A stretch of DNA of 37,105 nucleotides from Actinomycetota bacterium (GCA_009699505.1 WLOB01000003.1:1-37105); one strand, 5' to 3'; positions 25,207 through 33,702 are shown, counted from the stretch's first letter. Numbers and translations are program-made. The notes: a model not told the origin generated them from the sequence alone.

Positions 25207-25767
25207 TCAGGCCCGCCACTCGCGGAGCTCGTGCGCGAGGCGTCCGTCGGCGCGGAGGGTGCGGCGGGCGCGCTGGATGGCCTTGCTGACGGCCGTGTTG
25301 GACAGGCCGGTGCGCTCCTCGATCTCGCGGTAGGTGAGTCCGGCGGCGAGGGCCTCGAGGACCTCGCGCTGCAGGGCAGAGAGGCGCCCGAGCGCCTGGT
25401 CCAGCGCCCGCTGGACCCCCTCGTCCGCGACGCGACGGAGGAGGTCCTCCTCCGGCGACGGGCCGACGATCGGGACGGTGGCCTCGATGACCTCGTTGAT
25501 CGGGCGCGTCCGTCGGGCCTCGGGGGAGGTGAGGGGCCGCTGGTACTCGCGGCAGGCGGTGGTGATCAGCCAGCCGGCCTCGGCGTTCCGGTCGACGTGG
25601 CCGCCGCGGGCCAGGAACCCGGCGAGCCGCTCGATCGCGACCGCGACGGCGTCCTGGACGGCCGGGTCGGTGACACGGCGGTGGTTGCGGTAGGCAACGG
25701 CGCGGGCGGCCTTCTGGTGGTGGTCGCGGTAGACGCGCTGGAGGATCTCGTGGTGGTCGGGGTGCAT
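25207..25767 (-). CDS. Sigma-70-family (ECF-like) RNA polymerase sigma factor
   Basis: AVQDAVAVAIERLAGFLARGG region 2-like; LGRLSALQREVLEALAAGLTYREIEERTGLSNTAVSKAIQRARRTLRA region 4 HTH. Confidence 0.85.
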   Translation of the reverse strand: MHPDHHEILQRVYRDHHQKAARAVAYRNHRRVTDPAVQDAVAVAIERLAGFLARGGHVDRNAEAGWLITTACREYQRPLTSPEARRTRPINEVIEATVPIVGPSPEEDLLRRVADEGVQRALDQALGRLSALQREVLEALAAGLTYREIEERTGLSNTAVSKAIQRARRTLRADGRLAHELREWRA

Positions 25768-26568
25768 CGCTGGTTCCTTCGTGCTGGTGGGCTGCTTGAC
25801 GCAGCACGAGGCAGCCGGACGACGAGGTCGGCGGAGGGCGAGCGCAGCGAGCGGACCCCGAAGCGCACTGATCTACGACCCCAGCCCCCAGCGGGGGCGC
25901 GAAGCGACGCCGCAGGCGGCGCGGTCTCGAGGTCGGCGAGGAACGAGCCGGCCGTCCCCGCCCATCGGGCGGGGCCTAACCGGAGGAGAACCGTGCGCGC
26001 AGGGGCCGCAGCCGGCCGAGCGGCCGGCCACGCTGTGCCAGGCAATCAGTCCGCCAGCACCCCAGGAGCCCCGCACCCCAACCCGCCACCGGCCGACCGC
26101 CCTTCCGCCGGCACCCGGTCATCACGACGTGACGAACCACCGCGGCGCTGCAGCGCGTCGACCCCGCCGCGGCCGCGGCCCCCGTTCATCACGTTGTGCG
26201 CAAGACCCGCGCATCGTCACGCTGCGAGCACCCGGGCCGGCTACCGGTCACCGTCGCCGGTCGGGGGCAGATGCTTGTCGAGCGCGTCGAGCGTCTTCTG
26301 GAGCGCTCGGTGCAGGCGCTCGAGCGCCTCGGCGATGGCGCGGGTGTTGTCGTCGGGGGTATGAGGGTCGGGACGCTCGGGGTCGATGGTGTCCCATCGG
26401 TGCCCCGGACCCGGGGGACCAGACACGCGCCGCCCGCTGGCCGGATGGCCGTTGCGCGATCGTTGCCGCCGCGACCTCCAGGACGGGCGGCGCCGCCTCC
26501 GACGCAGCGGCCGTGGGTGAGCGCCTGATGACCGCGCGGCGTCGGCGTCGTGTGAGACGATCGGCAAG

Positions 26569-26613
26569 ATGTTTGCCACGCTCGCAACCGCCCGTCGGCG
26601 CGCTGCGGCGTGA
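26569..26613 (+). CDS. Putative 14-aa leader ORF MFATLATARRRAAA overlapping the methylase start
   Basis: ATG at 26569, in-frame TGA at 26611-26613 overlapping the GTG at 26610 (GTGA). Confidence 0.35.
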   Translation: MFATLATARRRAAA

Positions 26614-28364
26614 GCACCCAGGCGAACCTCTTTCCGGCCGCTCTGGCCGCTCGAGATCTCGGAGCACGAGGGTCGCGCGCACCAGTAGGAAATGCCGACC
26701 CTGCGGCCGCTCTGGGCCCGACATCCTTGGCGGTACTGGCAGCGATCCCGGCGTGGTGGGAGGCCCGAGCGCGGACGGCAGGCTTGACGGGTTCGTGGCT
26801 GGACATCGAGCATGCCCTCCAGGTGCAGCTGCCCGACGACGTCCGGGCGACGCGGCCTGACCGGGCGATCACGACCGACGCGCTTCCCGACGAGATCGGG
26901 GCGGCGTATGCCGCGTCGTTGGACCCGGCGACACGTGCCCGGCACGGCCGCCACTACACCCCGCGGCACCTCGCCGAGCATCTGTGGTCGATGACCCGGA
27001 CCGCGCTTGGGCACCGAGCCCCCGCCAGATCGCTGCGCGGCCTGGTACGCGACCCCGCTTGCGGCGCCGGCGTGCTGCTCCTTCCAGCGCTCCGCGAGCA
27101 CCTCGGCGCGATTGTGCGCGCGGACGCCCGCGTCGCGTTGGCCGGTCTTCCGAACGTCATCGAGGGCATTGATGCGGACCCCGCCGCGGTATGGGTCGCC
27201 AACGCGGTACTCGCGGCCGAAGCACTTCCGCTCCTGGCCGCGGTGCCCGCGCGCCGCCGGCGACCGTTGCCCGCGCTTGCGCACGTCGGCGACGGGCTTG
27301 CTGCCGGCAGGCAACAAGCCCGCGCCGTGATCATGAACCCGCCCTACGGCCGGGTGAAGCTGTCGCCGAACGAACGGGAGCGGTTCGCCAACGTCCTCTA
27401 CGGCCACGCGAACCTTTACACGCTGTTCATGGCGGCCGGGATCGACGATCTCGACCAGCACGGCGTGCTATCCGCGCTGGTCCCGACGTCGTTTACGGCG
27501 GGGCGCTACTTCGCAACCCTCCGCCACGAGCTCAGCCAGACCGCCCCGCTGCGCGACGTCGCGTTCGTCGCTCAACGCGACGGCGTCTTCGCCGGCGTGT
27601 TGCAAGAGACGTGCTTGGCGGTCTTCACGAAGAAGAAGCCCCGCAAGACCGCGATCGCGGAGATCAACGGCCGCGTCTCGACGGTCGCTCGCGTGCGCTC
27701 TCCGCGAGGGCCGCTGCCGTGGCTTCTCCCTCGCCGTTCTGACGACGCCCACATCGCCGCGGCCGCGGCCGCGATGCCGATGACGCTGCTGGCGGCCGGC
27801 TGGCGGGCGTCGACCGGGCCGCTGGTCTGGAACCGGCGGCGCGCGGACCTCTCCGCCACCCGCCGGAAAGGGTCCGTGCCGATCGTCTGGGCGGCAGATC
27901 TCGACGGCGGAACGCTGCACCGCGATCCCTCTCGCGACGCGACGCGCTTCATGACCTTTCGGGACCCCGCTGACCGAGGCACGTTCGTTCTCGAGGAGCC
28001 CGCGATCCTGGTCCAGCGAACGACCGCGCCTGAGCAGTCGCGCAGGATCGTCAGCGCGAAGCTCTCCGCGGAGGATCTGGAGCGCTGGGGCGGCGCGGTC
28101 GTGATCGAGAACCACGTCAACGTCCTACGCCCGGTCGCCGACGCCGAGCAGCTCCTGTCGTTCGATGCGCTCGCGACGCTTCTCTCAACGCAGACCGTCG
28201 ACCAGGTCATGCGGTGTCTGGCGGGATCGGTCGCGCTGAGCGCCTACGAGCTTGGGGCCCTGCCACTGCCCTCCCCGGCCACGATCACCGCCTGGTCCAC
28301 CCTGAACGGCGACGACCTGCGGGCCGCGGTCCTCGATGCCTACCGGCCGGAGACGACACCATGA
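26610..28364 (+). CDS. N6-adenine DNA methyltransferase of a BsuBI/PstI-like type II R-M system
   Basis: DPACGAGVLLLPAL (SAM motif), VIMNPPYGRVKL (NPPY), LSALVPTSFTAGRYFATLR; adjacent endonuclease. Confidence 0.88.
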   Translation: MSTQANLFPAALAARDLGARGSRAPVGNADPAAALGPTSLAVLAAIPAWWEARARTAGLTGSWLDIEHALQVQLPDDVRATRPDRAITTDALPDEIGAAYAASLDPATRARHGRHYTPRHLAEHLWSMTRTALGHRAPARSLRGLVRDPACGAGVLLLPALREHLGAIVRADARVALAGLPNVIEGIDADPAAVWVANAVLAAEALPLLAAVPARRRRPLPALAHVGDGLAAGRQQARAVIMNPPYGRVKLSPNERERFANVLYGHANLYTLFMAAGIDDLDQHGVLSALVPTSFTAGRYFATLRHELSQTAPLRDVAFVAQRDGVFAGVLQETCLAVFTKKKPRKTAIAEINGRVSTVARVRSPRGPLPWLLPRRSDDAHIAAAAAAMPMTLLAAGWRASTGPLVWNRRRADLSATRRKGSVPIVWAADLDGGTLHRDPSRDATRFMTFRDPADRGTFVLEEPAILVQRTTAPEQSRRIVSAKLSAEDLERWGGAVVIENHVNVLRPVADAEQLLSFDALATLLSTQTVDQVMRCLAGSVALSAYELGALPLPSPATITAWSTLNGDDLRAAVLDAYRPETTP

Positions 28365-29467
28365 CTTTCCGGGAGCTCCCCACCCTCGAACAGTGCGCGG
28401 CCCGCCTCGAGGCGGTGTTCCCCCGCGCAGCGTTCGACAGCACGTGCTCGAACCCGTTGGCCGCCGCTGCGGCCGCAGCGATGATCTACGTGGACGCAGT
28501 CGTCGACGACGACACGCCGTCCCCAGACGACGTGTGGGTGAGGCCCACGACCTGCCTCTGGCTCTCTGACGACGTGTACGTCCGCGCGGACCACGATTCA
28601 CGGACGGCATGGCGGACCGCTGCGCTGGGCTCCAACGCCAAACGCAAGGTCGTCGAGCTGCAGAAGAGCTGGGGCCTGGACTTCAACCAGCGCTACGGCG
28701 ACAACACAAGGGAGACGCTCCGCGACGAAACGTTCCCGCTGTGGCTGGAGCTGGGCGCGGCGCGCACCCGCCCCGGGGTCACGACCACGAGCCCCCTCCC
28801 CAGGTGGGCGCTCGCGCGAACCTTCGCCGACCTCCTGAACCCCCAGCTGACGGGGGACGCGCTCGACGTTGCGATCAACGCCTGGCGGGACGCCCGAATG
28901 ACGCCCGGCGCCCGGATGAAGGCGCACGTGGCGCAGGAGCGCCGCGCGCAGACGCATGCGGTCGAGGTCACGCTCCCAAACGGCGTGCGCCGCTCGCTCG
29001 AGCCCGGCGCCGCGTCGCTGATCCTCAAGGGCGTGATCGAGGACTGGGCACCGCGCCGCCTTGTCGATCCCGCCGTCCTCACGGTCTCGGAGCCGGGCGC
29101 GAAAATCTACGTCGCCGACGCCCCGCTGCTGCAGCGCCTCGGAATGAAGATCGACGTCAGCACGCTCCTTCCCGACGCGCTCTTGATCGACGTCGGAACC
29201 GACCCGGCCGAGGTCTGGATGATCGAGGCGGTCGCCTCCGACGGACCGATTGATGAGCCTCGCAGACGCGAACTCATCGACTGGGCCGCCACACAACGCA
29301 TACCCCCCGCGGACTGCCGCTTCCTCACCGCCTTCGTCTCCCGCAACGACGGACCCGCCAAGCGCCGCCTGAAAGACCTCGCCGAAGGCACCTACGCGTG
29401 GTACCTCGACGAGCCCCAAAGCGAACTACTCTGGACCAAGATCGCCGATCAAAGCGACCCGTTGTAA
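28361..29467 (+). CDS. BsuBI/PstI-family type II restriction endonuclease
   Basis: ATGA overlap with the methylase; KIYVADAPLLQRLGMKIDVSTLLPDALLIDVGTDPAEVWMIEAVASDGPIDEPRRRELIDWA matches the family C-terminal catalytic pattern. Confidence 0.8.
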   Translation: MTFRELPTLEQCAARLEAVFPRAAFDSTCSNPLAAAAAAAMIYVDAVVDDDTPSPDDVWVRPTTCLWLSDDVYVRADHDSRTAWRTAALGSNAKRKVVELQKSWGLDFNQRYGDNTRETLRDETFPLWLELGAARTRPGVTTTSPLPRWALARTFADLLNPQLTGDALDVAINAWRDARMTPGARMKAHVAQERRAQTHAVEVTLPNGVRRSLEPGAASLILKGVIEDWAPRRLVDPAVLTVSEPGAKIYVADAPLLQRLGMKIDVSTLLPDALLIDVGTDPAEVWMIEAVASDGPIDEPRRRELIDWAATQRIPPADCRFLTAFVSRNDGPAKRRLKDLAEGTYAWYLDEPQSELLWTKIADQSDPL

Positions 29468-29527
29468 AGAGAGAACACCTCGGTGGTCAGCGATCGAGCT
29501 TCAACAAGCGGCGCCGAGGTCGCCTCG

Positions 29528-30046
29528 TTAGGACTTGCCGAAGAGGCTGCCGAGCGATGGCTTCTGGCCCGTCCAGGCAGCGGCGGCTACGACCCCGACG
29601 ACGGTGAGCACACCCATACCGATGGTGGCCAGCGTCTGACCATGCATGTGCGCGATGAAGTGTTTGTTCTCCGTCTCCTTCTCGAAGACGGCGTCGATCG
29701 CCTCCGAGATCTGAGCGAGAACCCGCATTCGGTCCTCCGGCGTCAGATTGTCCCGAGCGAGCTCCTCGCGAAGAATCGCTAGACCCTCCCGAGCGAACTG
29801 CTGCGCTGCCGCGTAGCTGTGCTCGTTCGACACGAGGGCGCCGTCGTAGGCCTTGGCCGCGTCGTCGATAGCACCCCGGGCAAGCGACGTGATCTCGGGG
29901 ATCTGAGCGACGACCTTCAGCGCGACCGCCGGGTCCATCTGCGGCATCGTCTGCAGGAACTGAAGAACCTTGTCCTTCGACAGGTTCCTCCAGGTGTTGA
30001 TATTCAGGGCGTGCTTCGCGTCGACCTCGGTGACGTACGCAGACAT
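29528..30046 (-). CDS. Conserved hypothetical protein with C-terminal TM, convergent with the R-M pair
   Basis: NINTWRNLSKDKVLQFLQTMPQMDPAVALKVVAQIPEITSLA...GQTLATIGMGVLTVVGVVAAAAWTG. Confidence 0.75.
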   Translation of the reverse strand: MSAYVTEVDAKHALNINTWRNLSKDKVLQFLQTMPQMDPAVALKVVAQIPEITSLARGAIDDAAKAYDGALVSNEHSYAAAQQFAREGLAILREELARDNLTPEDRMRVLAQISEAIDAVFEKETENKHFIAHMHGQTLATIGMGVLTVVGVVAAAAWTGQKPSLGSLFGKS

Positions 30047-30138
30047 GCGTTCGCCATCGACAGGCGGGTGGCACCCCTTGAGCGTCTTCCCGGAAACCGG
30101 ACCATTGCGACACAGGCGCCGGCCTGCGCCGACGGTGG

Positions 30139-30191
30139 CCCCTGAGATCCTGGAGGCTCGAAGCTCGTTCTCAGGGGTCAGACGCCTGAGA
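30139..30191. repeat. Three-arm inverted/direct repeat (CCCCTGAGA / TCTCAGGGG / CCTGAGA) adjacent to the integrase gene; candidate attP or terminator
   Basis: Arms at 30139-30147, 30169-30177 and 30185-30191; ends 19 bp from the integrase stop. Confidence 0.6.
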
Positions 30192-30209
30192 GACGGACCG
30201 GCGTTGGCG

Positions 30210-31253
30210 TCAAAGCATCGCGAGGTCGGGGTCTTCGGCGGCGAGGAGGTAGCGGGCGGTGGTTGCGGAGCTCCGGTGGCCGAGTCGGCGTTGCAGCGTG
30301 CCGAGCGTGAGCGGCTTGCCGTCGGGGCGTTGGGTGGGGTCCAGCTGGCCGAGGGCGTAGGCGTGTCTGAGCGCGTGGGGGTAGATCGTGCCGGGCGGGA
30401 GCGCGATCGCGTCGCCGAGGGCCTGCAGGATCCGCCCGACGGTCCGGGTGCTCATCGGCGCGTCGGGGGAGGCGACGCGGCCGCGGCGGCCGCCGGCGGC
30501 GAGGGCGGGGATCGCGGGATCGCCGGCGCGGTCCGGGAGGTCGGCGATCTTGTCGAGGTGCTCGAGGGCGCGGAGAACATCGGCGCCGACGGGAACGGTG
30601 CGGGCCACGCCACCTTTTCCCTCGAGGACGTCAATCGACGCGGCGCGCGCGACGGTGGCGCGGCCGTGCGCGGCGGCGAGCAGCTGCGCGCGGGGTCGGG
30701 CGGGCCGGATCTGGGCGCGCTTGAGCGCGACGGCTTCGGAGACGCGCAGGCCGGTGTCGGCGAGCAGCGCGACGATCGCGGCGCCGTGCGCCTGGCGGAG
30801 CGGGTCGCCCGGGAACGCGGTCGCGGGGGCGATCTGGCGCAGCGCGAGGACCTGTGCCGGGGTCGGGGCCTTCGGGGGCCGGTCGTCGCGGGAGCGCGGG
30901 CGGTCGACGCGCTCGAGCGCGCGGAGGACGTCGCCGGGAACGAATCCGGCGTCGACGAGCCACCGGGTGCAGGAGACGACGCCGGTCATCGCCTGGCGGA
31001 CGGTGCCGGCGCGGGCGCCTTCGTCGGCGAGGTCGTCGCGAAACTCGGCGAGCGAGACCGCGGAGACCTCGCCGTAGCGGTCGATCAGCCGCTCGATCGC
31101 CCGGCGGTACGCGCGGCGGGTGTGCGGCGAGGCCAGCGACATGGCCCACGCGTCGATCGCGGCCACGAGCGCCTGGTGCTCCCCCTCCCCCGGGTGCAGC
31201 TGCAGCTGCACCCCATCGTCGACATCGGCGGCGTCGACCTCGGTTGCACTCAT
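30210..31253 (-). CDS. Tyrosine recombinase/integrase (XerC/D-like)
   Basis: ALLADTGLRVSEAVALKRAQI (Arg I), YPHALRHAYALGQLDP (HxLRH), LGTLQRRLGHRSSATTARYLLA (LGH...Tyr). Confidence 0.92.
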   Translation of the reverse strand: MSATEVDAADVDDGVQLQLHPGEGEHQALVAAIDAWAMSLASPHTRRAYRRAIERLIDRYGEVSAVSLAEFRDDLADEGARAGTVRQAMTGVVSCTRWLVDAGFVPGDVLRALERVDRPRSRDDRPPKAPTPAQVLALRQIAPATAFPGDPLRQAHGAAIVALLADTGLRVSEAVALKRAQIRPARPRAQLLAAAHGRATVARAASIDVLEGKGGVARTVPVGADVLRALEHLDKIADLPDRAGDPAIPALAAGGRRGRVASPDAPMSTRTVGRILQALGDAIALPPGTIYPHALRHAYALGQLDPTQRPDGKPLTLGTLQRRLGHRSSATTARYLLAAEDPDLAML

Positions 31254-31902
31254 CCGCCGAGCGCGCGGTCGGCGACGAGCGTCATCGCTTCGGCCAGCCG
31301 GGCGGCGTGGTGCCCGGACAGGCCGGCGGTGCGGCGCAGGTCGACGGGCTCGCCGTCCAGCAGTGACCGGGCGACCTTCGCCAGCACGATCGCGTCGGTG
31401 GACCGCCGCTCCGGGTCGAGGACCCGGGGCAGTCGACGACGAGCTCGTCGACCCAAATCGAGGTGCGGGGGTCGGGGCTGCGGCGCTCCTCGACCTCGCG
31501 GATCTCGACCGCTCCGCGCAGGTCGGGCTCGTTGAGGTCGGCCTGCAGCAGGATCCGGGCGGCGGGTACGGTCCGGCGGCCGCGGTAGACGCCGGGCCCG
31601 ACCGTGGCCGGCGTCGACGCCGACGTGCCGGCGGGCAGGACGTCGATCGGTGCGCGCGAGCGGCGGCCGGCGGCGGCGCGCAGGTCGTGGCTGTTGGTCG
31701 CCTCGACCCACCCCTCCCCGCTGCCGTCCTCCTGCGGATCCTCCGCACCGGCGTGGACCTGCAGGCGGACGGTCGCGCTGACGACATCGCCGGCGCCGGT
31801 GCGCGTCACCCACGGCACCACGCGGTGCGGCAGCCCCAGCTCGTCGGCGATCTCGAGCAGGAACGGCAGCCGCTCCGCGATCGGCCCACGGTCGATACTC
31901 AC
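31250..31902 (-). pseudogene. Gene split by a frame change near 31426-31429 (frameshift, sequencing error, or -1 frameshifting)
   Basis: N-terminal frame starts GTG 31902 overlapping the stop of 31899-32111; C-terminal frame ends TGA overlapping the integrase ATG; the frames join as ...VDELVVDCP/RVLDPERRSTDAIVLAKVARSLL... Confidence 0.7.
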
Positions 31903-32111
31903 GAGCGCCCCTTCCGCTTCAAGCGGGCGCCGCCATCGCGGTAGCCGACGAGATACGCGTCGCCGAGAATCGTCGTCAGGGTCGCTTGGAACGCGTCGGC
32001 GCCGGGCGCGTCCATCATCAGGTTCGCCAACTCCTTTCTGGCCGCGTCGCGCTGCGCCTGGTCTTCCGGGTTCAGGGCGTCGGCGACGAGCGGCGCGATC
32101 TCTTTGCTCAT
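31899..32111 (-). CDS. Small hypothetical protein, integrase operon
   Basis: MSKEIAPLVADALNPEDQAQRDAARKELANLMMDAPGADAFQATLTTILGDAYLVGYRDG; overlapping start/stop on both sides. Confidence 0.65.
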   Translation of the reverse strand: MSKEIAPLVADALNPEDQAQRDAARKELANLMMDAPGADAFQATLTTILGDAYLVGYRDGGARLKRKGRS

Positions 32112-32554
32112 GCCGTCGGCCAGTCGGGGTCGATCGCGAGGGGATCGCCGTAGGCGCGCGGCAGGCGCCGGCGGACGGCGGCGGCCGCGTCATGCAGCTG
32201 GACGCCGTCGACGTGGACGACTTCGAGCGGGCCGCGGGCCTCCACGAGCGCGTCGCGGTCCCCGCTCTCGGCGGCCGCGGCCGCGGCGCGCTCGGCCTCG
32301 ATGTAGCGGCTGTGCAGACGGACCGCGTCGCCGCTGAGGCGTTCGCTCTCTATGGCGAGCTCGCGGAGGAGGGAGCGGAGGTCCGGGTCCGCGGCGGCGC
32401 CCTGGGCGATCGCGTAGACGATCTGCCGGGCCGTGTGGCCGGTGCCGTGCTCGGCGACGTCGACGCCGGCTCGCGCAGCGCCGGTCGCGCCGGCGACCTC
32501 CCGGCGAAGCTCGTCGAGCATCGTGGGGTCCGCGGCGGGCTTGGTGTCAGTCAT
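32108..32554 (-). CDS. Hypothetical alpha-helical protein, integrase operon
   Basis: MTDTKPAADPTMLDELRREVAGATGAARAGVDVAEHGTGHTARQIVYAIAQGAAADPDLRSLLRELAIESERL. Confidence 0.65.
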   Translation of the reverse strand: MTDTKPAADPTMLDELRREVAGATGAARAGVDVAEHGTGHTARQIVYAIAQGAAADPDLRSLLRELAIESERLSGDAVRLHSRYIEAERAAAAAAESGDRDALVEARGPLEVVHVDGVQLHDAAAAVRRRLPRAYGDPLAIDPDWPTA

Positions 32555-32613
32555 GGGGGTCCTCGGAGGTCGAAAGCGGGCGCGGAGATCTGACGGTTAC
32601 GAGACGAGGGCGC

Positions 32614-32904
32614 TCATCGCGGCGCCTCTCCCGGGACGTGCTCAAGCTGCTCCCGAAGCGCGGCGACCTCGGTGGCGGTCGGGGTGTCGGTTCGGCGCCG
32701 ACGCCACGCAGCGAAGCGGGTCTGGCCGGCGGTCAGATAGAGCGAGCGGTCGCGGAGGTCACGGACCAGCAGCCAGCCGCGCCTGCGGCCGACGATCGCC
32801 ATCTGGTCGATCGGCAGCGCGCCGATCCGGCCATCGCTCTCGTCGTCGGTCGGGATGACGATCGGGACGAGCTCGACCTCGGCCTCTGGCGCGCGCTGGG
32901 ACAT
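32614..32904 (-). CDS. Hypothetical 96-aa protein, first gene of the integrase operon
   Basis: MSQRAPEAEVELVPIVIPTDDESDGRIGALPIDQMAIVGRRRGWLLVRDLRDRSLYLTAGQ. Confidence 0.6.
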   Translation of the reverse strand: MSQRAPEAEVELVPIVIPTDDESDGRIGALPIDQMAIVGRRRGWLLVRDLRDRSLYLTAGQTRFAAWRRRRTDTPTATEVAALREQLEHVPGEAPR

Positions 32905-32931
32905 GCCTGCACCGTACCCCGTGCCCCGGAC

Positions 32932-32955
32932 GTCTGATAACTGCTGGTATCGGAC
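32932..32955. promoter_or_regulatory. Imperfect 24-bp palindrome GTCTGATAAC-TGCT-GGTATCGGAC; candidate res subsite or operator
   Basis: 8 of 10 arm positions pair; between the resolvase 3' end and the integrase operon start. Confidence 0.4.
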
Positions 32956-33040
32956 AGTGAAGCGCCGTCCCCCGGCCCGAGAATCGACGAGGCGACAGCA
33001 CCGCCGAAGGCCCCGCCGATCAACTGCCCGACGTCCACCG

Positions 33041-33667
33041 TCAGTCCCTGATTTCGCGAACGGCGGGCGCCGTCTGCGACGCCGTAGGTACCTGTGCAGG
33101 GCGGGGTGGGAGGTGGCGGTAGAGGCTCGTACGAGGGATGCCGGTCTTCTCGACGATCTCCGCGATCGTGCTCCCCGTATCTCGGAGGTGCTGGGCCCAC
33201 GCGAGCTTCGACGGGTCGACGACGACGGGCCGGCCGATTCGCCGGCCCTTCGCGGTCGCGACTGCGCGGGCGTGCGCGGCGCGCTCCATCGTGTAGGTGC
33301 GCTCCATCTGTCCGAAGAGCGCCAGGAGAACCACGGCGAGCTGCGCCATCGGGTCGTCCGGGTTGCTCGAGTCGACCTTGATCGGGTCGGCGAGGTTGCG
33401 GACCCCGATCTCCCGCTCGGCGAGCTCGTGGATCAGGTTCAGCGTGTCGCGAACGGTGCGGCCCAGGCGGTCCAGAGTGTGGACCACGATGACGTCGCCC
33501 TCGCGCGCGTAGGCGATGACGTCGCGCAGCCCGGGACGGTCGGTGGTGACTCCGGACTTCTTGTCGACGTAGATCCGGTCGCGCGGGATCCCGACCTGCT
33601 CGAGCGCATCGATCTGTCGATCGAGGTCCTGCTTCACCGTCGAAACGCGCGCGTAGCCGAGATCCAC
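33041..33667 (-). CDS. Serine recombinase/resolvase (Pin/TnpR-like)
   Basis: MDLGYARVSTVKQDLDRQIDALEQVGI; DVIVVHTLDRLGRTVRDTLNLI; C-terminal HTH GSTIAEIVEKTGIPRTSLYRHL. Confidence 0.93.
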   Translation of the reverse strand: MDLGYARVSTVKQDLDRQIDALEQVGIPRDRIYVDKKSGVTTDRPGLRDVIAYAREGDVIVVHTLDRLGRTVRDTLNLIHELAEREIGVRNLADPIKVDSSNPDDPMAQLAVVLLALFGQMERTYTMERAAHARAVATAKGRRIGRPVVVDPSKLAWAQHLRDTGSTIAEIVEKTGIPRTSLYRHLPPRPAQVPTASQTAPAVREIRD

Positions 33668-33702
33668 ACCGCGACCGTACCGGAGGTCCTGGTCGTACGA
33701 GG

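Noticed and set aside
26241-27461. 406-aa - strand ORF
   Set aside because: Mostly antisense to the methylase. Its last ~60 residues (26241-26430) could be a small gene (AIAEALERLHRALQKTLDALDKHL) but the evidence is too weak to call.
29970-31535. 521-aa + strand ORF opposite the integrase
   Set aside because: Antisense shadow; the integrase frame has catalytic motifs.
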